Assembly: GCA_011800805.1 (NCBI GenBank)
Contig: MPNW01000368.1
Span: 256,864-320,863, forward strand
DNA from: Hirudo medicinalis
Lineage: Eukaryota; Annelida; Clitellata; Hirudinida; Hirudinidae
Length of the DNA stretch: 64,000 bases
Reading direction: 5' to 3'
Of the stretch, positions 41,374 to 48,400 are shown one piece after another. The translations under genes and the position numbers were made by a program. The notes beneath the pieces are model-generated. The model was not told where the DNA came from, did no database searches, and saw only the letters and a program-made list of their open reading frames with translations. How positions within the stretch are numbered: the first letter of the stretch is position 1; the number at the start of each line of letters is the position of its first letter.

Positions 41374-42108
41374 CATTATTATTATCATTATTATTATTAT
41401 TATTATTATTATCATTATTGTTGCTATTAGCTAATAATTATTACTCTCAGACCTTGTTTCTATCTGATTATTATAACTTCGTGCCTCTTTATAAAATAAT
41501 TATTTGTTTAGGCAGTAATTTCTTTTGAGTTCAAAGTGATTGCTACTACATGCTGACATTCACATATCACATTCAACGACAACTTGCTCAACAATCTCAG
41601 GTGTAGCACCCTGCAGTCCTGGTTACTTCCAGTGTGCCAGTAAGACTTGCATCCTCAAGGAGTTCATGTGCGACGGGCTGAACCAATGTCTGGATGGCTC
41701 CGACGAGCTCGGATGTGAGTGACCATCTCCATCATAATGATTGTCATCTTCAATCATCATCATCACCGTCATCGCATCTGTTGCTTCATAACCACAAACC
41801 TCATCATTTTTTATCACCTTTACCATCATCGCCTGCATTGTAAATAGTTGAACATTGAAACATTGCTATCATCATCGTCGTCGTCATCGTCATCATCATC
41901 ATCATCATCACTGATGAACACCCTTCCTCAGCATCATCTCAATTCTCTTTCATTCAGGTCCTCTGAAACTGTGTTCATCGAATGAGTTCCAGTGTTTGAA
42001 CCACATGTGTGTCGACGTCGAGAAGGTCTGCAACTCGTGGAACGACTGCGGAGATGGATCCGACGAGGATGTCATATTGTGTCGTCAGTAGTGAAATTAT
42101 TAATGTCA

Positions 42109-42161
<53 letters not shown>

Positions 42162-42539
42162 GTTGTTGTTGTTATTGTTATTAAAGACATTTACTTTAGT
42201 AATCCATTTATTTTCACTAAATGACTTCAAATAGTTATTATCACGACCATCATCGCCATCACTGTCATCATTACTACCAACATCATCATCATCATCACTA
42301 CAGTCATCTTCACCATCAATTTTCTGTTTAAACTCCAAAAACCCACCCGACCAACAGGCAACTACAACGTCAGCTGCTTTTTGTCTCAAGACTGCAATTC
42401 ACCATTCACCTGCATTTACGGCTCGGTCATTAAAAATGATGAATTCATGAAGACCATCGACCTCAGCTCGGGGAGGTGCTTGTGCCCCGAAACTGTCGGC
42501 TACAACTTCGTCACCAACAAATGCGAGAAGAGTGGAGGT

Positions 42540-42571
<32 letters not shown>

Positions 42572-45446
42572 GCTGTTGCTTTTATGGCATCTTTGTGTCT
42601 TGTACGCTTTGTTATTGTCTGCTTTAATTCAATGGTGGAGCTTGAAAGATGTTTTCGATGACAAATCAAAGTAATCGTGTTCATGTTGAAATATTCCTTT
42701 AAATTTGATCGTTTGAATAACATTGAATTTGCACATAATTGCTTAAATAGTTGCCTCTCCATTTCATGATGACAGTAACCAAAATACATGTTTTGCTTTT
42801 TCATCTCACTGGTTCAATTGATCAACTCACCCGTCGAGTTGCTTGGTAAATTATCACTCAAAATGGCCGATCAATGTATGGATTCGACCGATCGTATCTT
42901 TTGTTCGTATGTATACACGTACGATTTCCACCCAACGACAGAGTACTGCGGCCACCCCGAACTGTGTCCAAACTGCAGCGTGGACTCGTGCGGCTGTGGC
43001 GACGGCTTCGCGATGGTGAAGAGAAAACAGAATGCAGTGTGTGCCATCTGTAAGTATTCTTTGTTTGCACGGATGAATGTTTTGTGGAGAGGTTGGTGCA
43101 TGGAGTTCGTATCCTTCGATCTCCTGCTTTTGTTTTCCTTGAGTTGCTCGCATCTTTCTCTTCACAAGTTGCTCTGAAATTGTCCTCATGATTCAGTTGA
43201 TTCGTTGAACCAGAACTGCGGTTTACGAGTTTGTTACATTTTGACTTCATCAGATCTTCAACTTTTTTGTTCATTAATAATGTATTGCTAATCATTGGTT
43301 ATTGATAATGAATTAGTCTAACCAATCGATAGCTGGTCACGGTAGAATGATTCTCAACTCGGACGGACAGCTCTTCTCGCTGGACGACGTGTTCCACGAC
43401 AAAGCAATCAGGAGATTTCCAAAGGAGAATGTGAGATCCTCGAACTAATAAAAATGCTATTGATGTGTTAACAATAAATCATTTATAATTTTAATTAATT
43501 ATTTATTCATGATATTTTTCATTGCTTATGTTCATACTTTTATTCCATCCATATCAAATGATGATCTTGATAATGATACTGGATCTCCCTTAGGCCTACC
43601 TGTCAGCTGATTCCATCATTCGTGCCCTAAAAATAACCTCCATGGACTTTGGAAACATGACCTTGATCTCTGAGAGGCAGGACTTCAAGGTCGACTTGTA
43701 CTTCTACAGCCAGTCGGACGGCACTCTACACAAGATGAATATTCTAATCAACGAGAGTTCAAAGGTCGACGACACCCTGTGGGATGGAAATCCATTGAAG
43801 GTTTTCTTGAATGGTCTTTATAGTTATGAATATTTATCGGCACGAAGAAGAGCAATTTGTGTTCGGTCGACCTTTTGAGCATCTTACGCATCCATTTTTG
43901 GTCGTGAAGGCACTCAAAATATTTTACGCACCCAACCATTTATATAGCGCTGTTCCCAAGGGAGAGCAAACTAATAAAGCATGGCTCGGGTTATTAATAA
44001 TGCCGGTCAGAACTCAGACTCTAGATATCATTTGCATCTTTTAGGTGACTCAACTTGAGAATGCAGACGACATTGCATTGGACTGGGTAGCCAATCGCAT
44101 CTACTGGATCGATGCCTCCAGCAATCGCATAATGATGTCCGACCTCACCGGGTCAAATGTCATCACCATTGTTGACACTCACCTCCACATACCGTTGGCT
44201 CTTGCTGTCGATCCTCACAACAAGTAATAAATTATGTTAATTAGGATGACCCTGGTGGTCGAGGGTAGGAGAATGATGAAAATAGTGAAATTGGGAATGG
44301 TGGAGGTGATGGTGGTTATGATGCTGGTGATGATGATGACGATGATGTTGAAAATAAATATCTTGACAATTAAATTATTATAATTCGTCATTATTATTAT
44401 TACTAATTCAGGGTGTTGTGCTGGACAATTGTGGGGTTCCATGCTAGAATTGAATGCAGCAATTTGGACGGTTCCGACAGAAGGTCATTGGTCGATTCGA
44501 AGGTCATTTGGCCCACTGACCTTGTTTTTGATTCGAGATACAAGAGAATTTTCTGGGCCGACATGAAGAAGCAGACGGTGGAAAGCGTGCGACTGGACGG
44601 AGAAGCAAGGAAAACAGTGTGGACCTTCCAAAAGACAAGTAAATAAATTATGCTAATTTATTAAAATCTCAAACAAAATTTAATATAATCTATTGTGAAG
44701 TTGAATATTATCTGGTAGGAATTATTACATTATAACATTAGATTGGTCTCACATGTGACATGTTGGTTGATTGTAGACATCCTATCATAAGTCAGTGAAA
44801 TCCCACCAACTTTTGTTTAGTTGAGATTGGCTTAAATTGAAATCAAATCACATTTCATTGGACGATCACCTTCTCAGACTCCACCCACTTGAACCTCCCA
44901 TTCCGAATTGACATCTTGGCCGACTTCCTGTACGTTCTGCTTCATCGGCCATGCAAGGTCGTGACCTTCTACAAGTTCGGACACCTCGAACACTCTCGGC
45001 CTCGGGAGTTTCCGTGCCACACCGAAGTTGATGATCTTCTCCTCGTCCATCGAACCAAAAGGAGGAGGTTCGATTCCTCGTCCGGTCGGTTTTCCTTTCC
45101 AACTTTATTTCTTGGTATTTCACGCTTCAATCGTTTCACATCTTCAATCATCCTTAGCGTGCTCGGGCTATCAATGTCCCGAAAATTCCATCTGCTTCGA
45201 GCTACCGACGGGTCCGAATTGTTCGTGCATCGACGACTTCATGAAGGTCGGGAACGGAGCCTGCGTGTTCAAAACTCAGCCCGGGGATCCGTGCCAGGAT
45301 TACTGCCTCCATGAGGGGACCTGCGTGCACACCGAATTGAACCAACCCAAGTGCAAGTGAGCCTATCGATTTTCGTGCAATCAGACTGGAATTTCAGTGC
45401 TTGACTTGCTTCGTGTATCGATTAGTTACCATCCTTGTAAAAGTAT

Positions 45447-45486
<40 letters not shown>

Positions 45487-48400
45487 GCTGTTGCTGCTGC
45501 TGCTGTTGCTGCTGCTTCTCTTGCCATTAGTTGGAATATCACTTAGCCTAGGTTAAGTTTTGAGTTTTTCTCAAAGTTGAAAACTTAAATTTGAAGTGAA
45601 AGTCAAACCTCAATTAAAACCTTACTTAATAACATTTAAACTTTGTGTTATTTGACATTTTCGACCAGTTGCAAGCCAGGGTTCAGTGGAACGAGATGCG
45701 ACCTCGACGCCTGCTACGGTTTCTGTGTCGAAGGTCGCACGGTCCGACCTTGCGAAGTGGACGAGAAAGGTCATCAGATTTGCAGGTTTGTAACGCAATG
45801 TAATTAGACGACGTCTCCTTACGCGTCACGTGTTGGCTCTTTAATGTCACCTGCCTCGGGAAGCATTCTTTAGGTTCTTTATTTTTGTTGTTAACTTGTG
45901 AGGATGTAATTGTCACCTCAGCTGCAAGGCAGAATACGACGGTCCAAGGTGCGAGCACAGTAAATGCGATCGTGTTTGTCACAATTCGGGCTCCTGCTTC
46001 TACAATCCGGTGCTCGACGTCGCGACGTGCCAGTTAGTTGTCATTTTGTCGATGTTTTCTTGCTAAAGTCTCGCAAGTTTGTTGGATTTTGAGACGTTTT
46101 TATCGAGAAGTAAATGAGGATACCTGTTTTTGAAAATGATTGATACAACCTCTGATCTCTGAACCGAATAAACCGACGATGTCGTCTTGGCAATGAAGGT
46201 GCAGACCGGGCTACATCGGAGACAGGTGCAAGTCGAAGGCCAACGATTCCTGCCAAGAATTCCTCTGCCACAACGAGGGGAAGTGCTTCGTGGATGAACA
46301 TCAAAAGGCACTCTGCAATTGTCCCGACCGCTACAAAGGTGACAAAGCAGTTGCTTTTCTGCTTGCCGAAGTAAATGAACTGTCGCGACATTCCGTGTTC
46401 AAAACCCGGCTCACTTCGCCACAAGCGCTCTCGGGAACGTGCACGAGACACTTTAGATGTCGTGCTGCTCTCGTTAGTTGCAAGACTTGCAGTTACAAAT
46501 TTATCTCATCACAAGACTTTGTGATGTAGTGTGGCGACATGAATGCACATTGATTCAGGGGGGGTTCTAATATTCCAAGATGCTGGAGTTGTGGTTCATT
46601 TTGTCCATGTTTGACATCGTTTGAATTTGATCACCACGACCACCTTGAGTCTGCCGTCGTCATCACTGTTCATCGTCACCGATGTTCTGGCAATCAGAAG
46701 TCAATGTCTAAATTCATGAACTGCGGTGGATGAAAGATTAATTTTATAAAACTTAATTCACGTGACTAAGTGATTCATTTTATCGACTAATTTTAAGTCT
46801 TTGATCCTTTACTCCAGGTAAGCATTGTGAGAAGTGCAGACTCCCATTCCATCGCTCGATGGCTTGCGGTCCATGCTACTACGGCTGCACCGACAACAAC
46901 CTCTCATCTTGCCAAGTCTCCCCTTGCCACAGCCACCCAAGGACCAGGTGCCACTACCTTTCTCCTTCCACCTTTGACATGAAATGCACGTGCCCCCTGG
47001 GATTCCACCCCGTGTGCCCCGAGGATGTCGACAAAGATGGAAGGCCCAGATGGCTCAAAAGGATCAAGCCCTCGGGAGATGCAAACTCCTTTAAAGAGTT
47101 CGACGGCGATGGTGACGACGACGGTTACGATGACGGCGAAGACGACGACGAAGACGACAAGAACCAGATTGCCGGAACGAACTGCTTCAAGTGCGTGGAC
47201 ACTTGCTTCTCCTTCGGTTGTTTGAACAACGGCACCTGCAGGCACCGGGAGGCGACGTTCGAACCTTACTGCGAGTGTCGGGGTCCTTTCAGAGGAAAGC
47301 TCTGCCATGTGCAGTGCCGGTCCTGCCTTTCCTCTGGCACGGGTGAGCGCCTTCGTTTTCTTCTCTCGCGACCGTCATCTTCACAGTGATGGGATTCACT
47401 GTGAGAACAGCTAATTCACAGCTAAAAAAAAATAAGATGAAATGGTCTCCTGCCTTTTTGTTTTATTTGAAACTTTTGTAATGTTTCCCAGATTGATGAT
47501 TAAAGCTGCATTTTAATTACAATTTGTGTAATTGTCAATTGAATAATAATTCATTGTTAATCGTCTATTAATTCCACAGTTGTCGTTATTTCAGAGAGTT
47601 GTTACGTGGCTGAGGACGAGTCCGAGAAGTGCAAATGCAAGGAGGGCTATGAAGGGGAGAGTTGCAACCTTTGTCGGGGTGGCCACTGTGGCGCGAGGGG
47701 CACCTGCTTCGTCGACGACGGGGGTGAGTCGCGGATACGATGCCGACGATTCTAAGATTCCACTGGTTCTAGTGGTGATGATGATGAATATAATTATATA
47801 ATAATAATAACAACAATAATAATAATAATAATAATCATTCTAACAAGATCCACCTTAAACATTCATCCGCTCGTGTTATTCAGGCTATCTTGCCTGCAAG
47901 TGCAACCAGGGTTACACAGGGATCAAGTGCGATGTGGAGGTCGGTTGCCCCTCGGTCGACTGCCAGAACAACGGGACGTGTCGGCGGGATGACAACGACC
48001 GGTCGTATAACTGCTTGTAAGTCAGCGATGCTCATTTCAGGGGCTTGTGGTCAGATGGTCTGTCCTTATTGGTCCTGCAACTTTCAACTGATGATTTTCT
48101 TCTACTTCTTTAAATTCAACTTCAAAAAAGTCAATTTTGCTCTCTGTTTAGAAATATTTCTTGGTAATTTGCATCACAGGATCGTCACACATGTCATGAA
48201 GTGCTGTTTTGAGGCACCTGGGGAGGAATTGTGACTAATCATGATCATCGTCATGGTCACAATCATAATCATGATCATCATCATGGTCACAATCATAATC
48301 ATGGTCATGGCCATCTGATTTTTTTAATCATCAACTTCGGTCGTAGGGTCGTTCGACCTCTCACACGACCAAGTGTACTCGAGAAAACAGAAATGCACAA

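Noticed and set aside
40782..41434. Ile/Leu-rich membrane-like proteins on both strands
   Set aside because: Read-through of the ATT/ATC microsatellite; only the LDLa exon at 40,789-40,905 is real.
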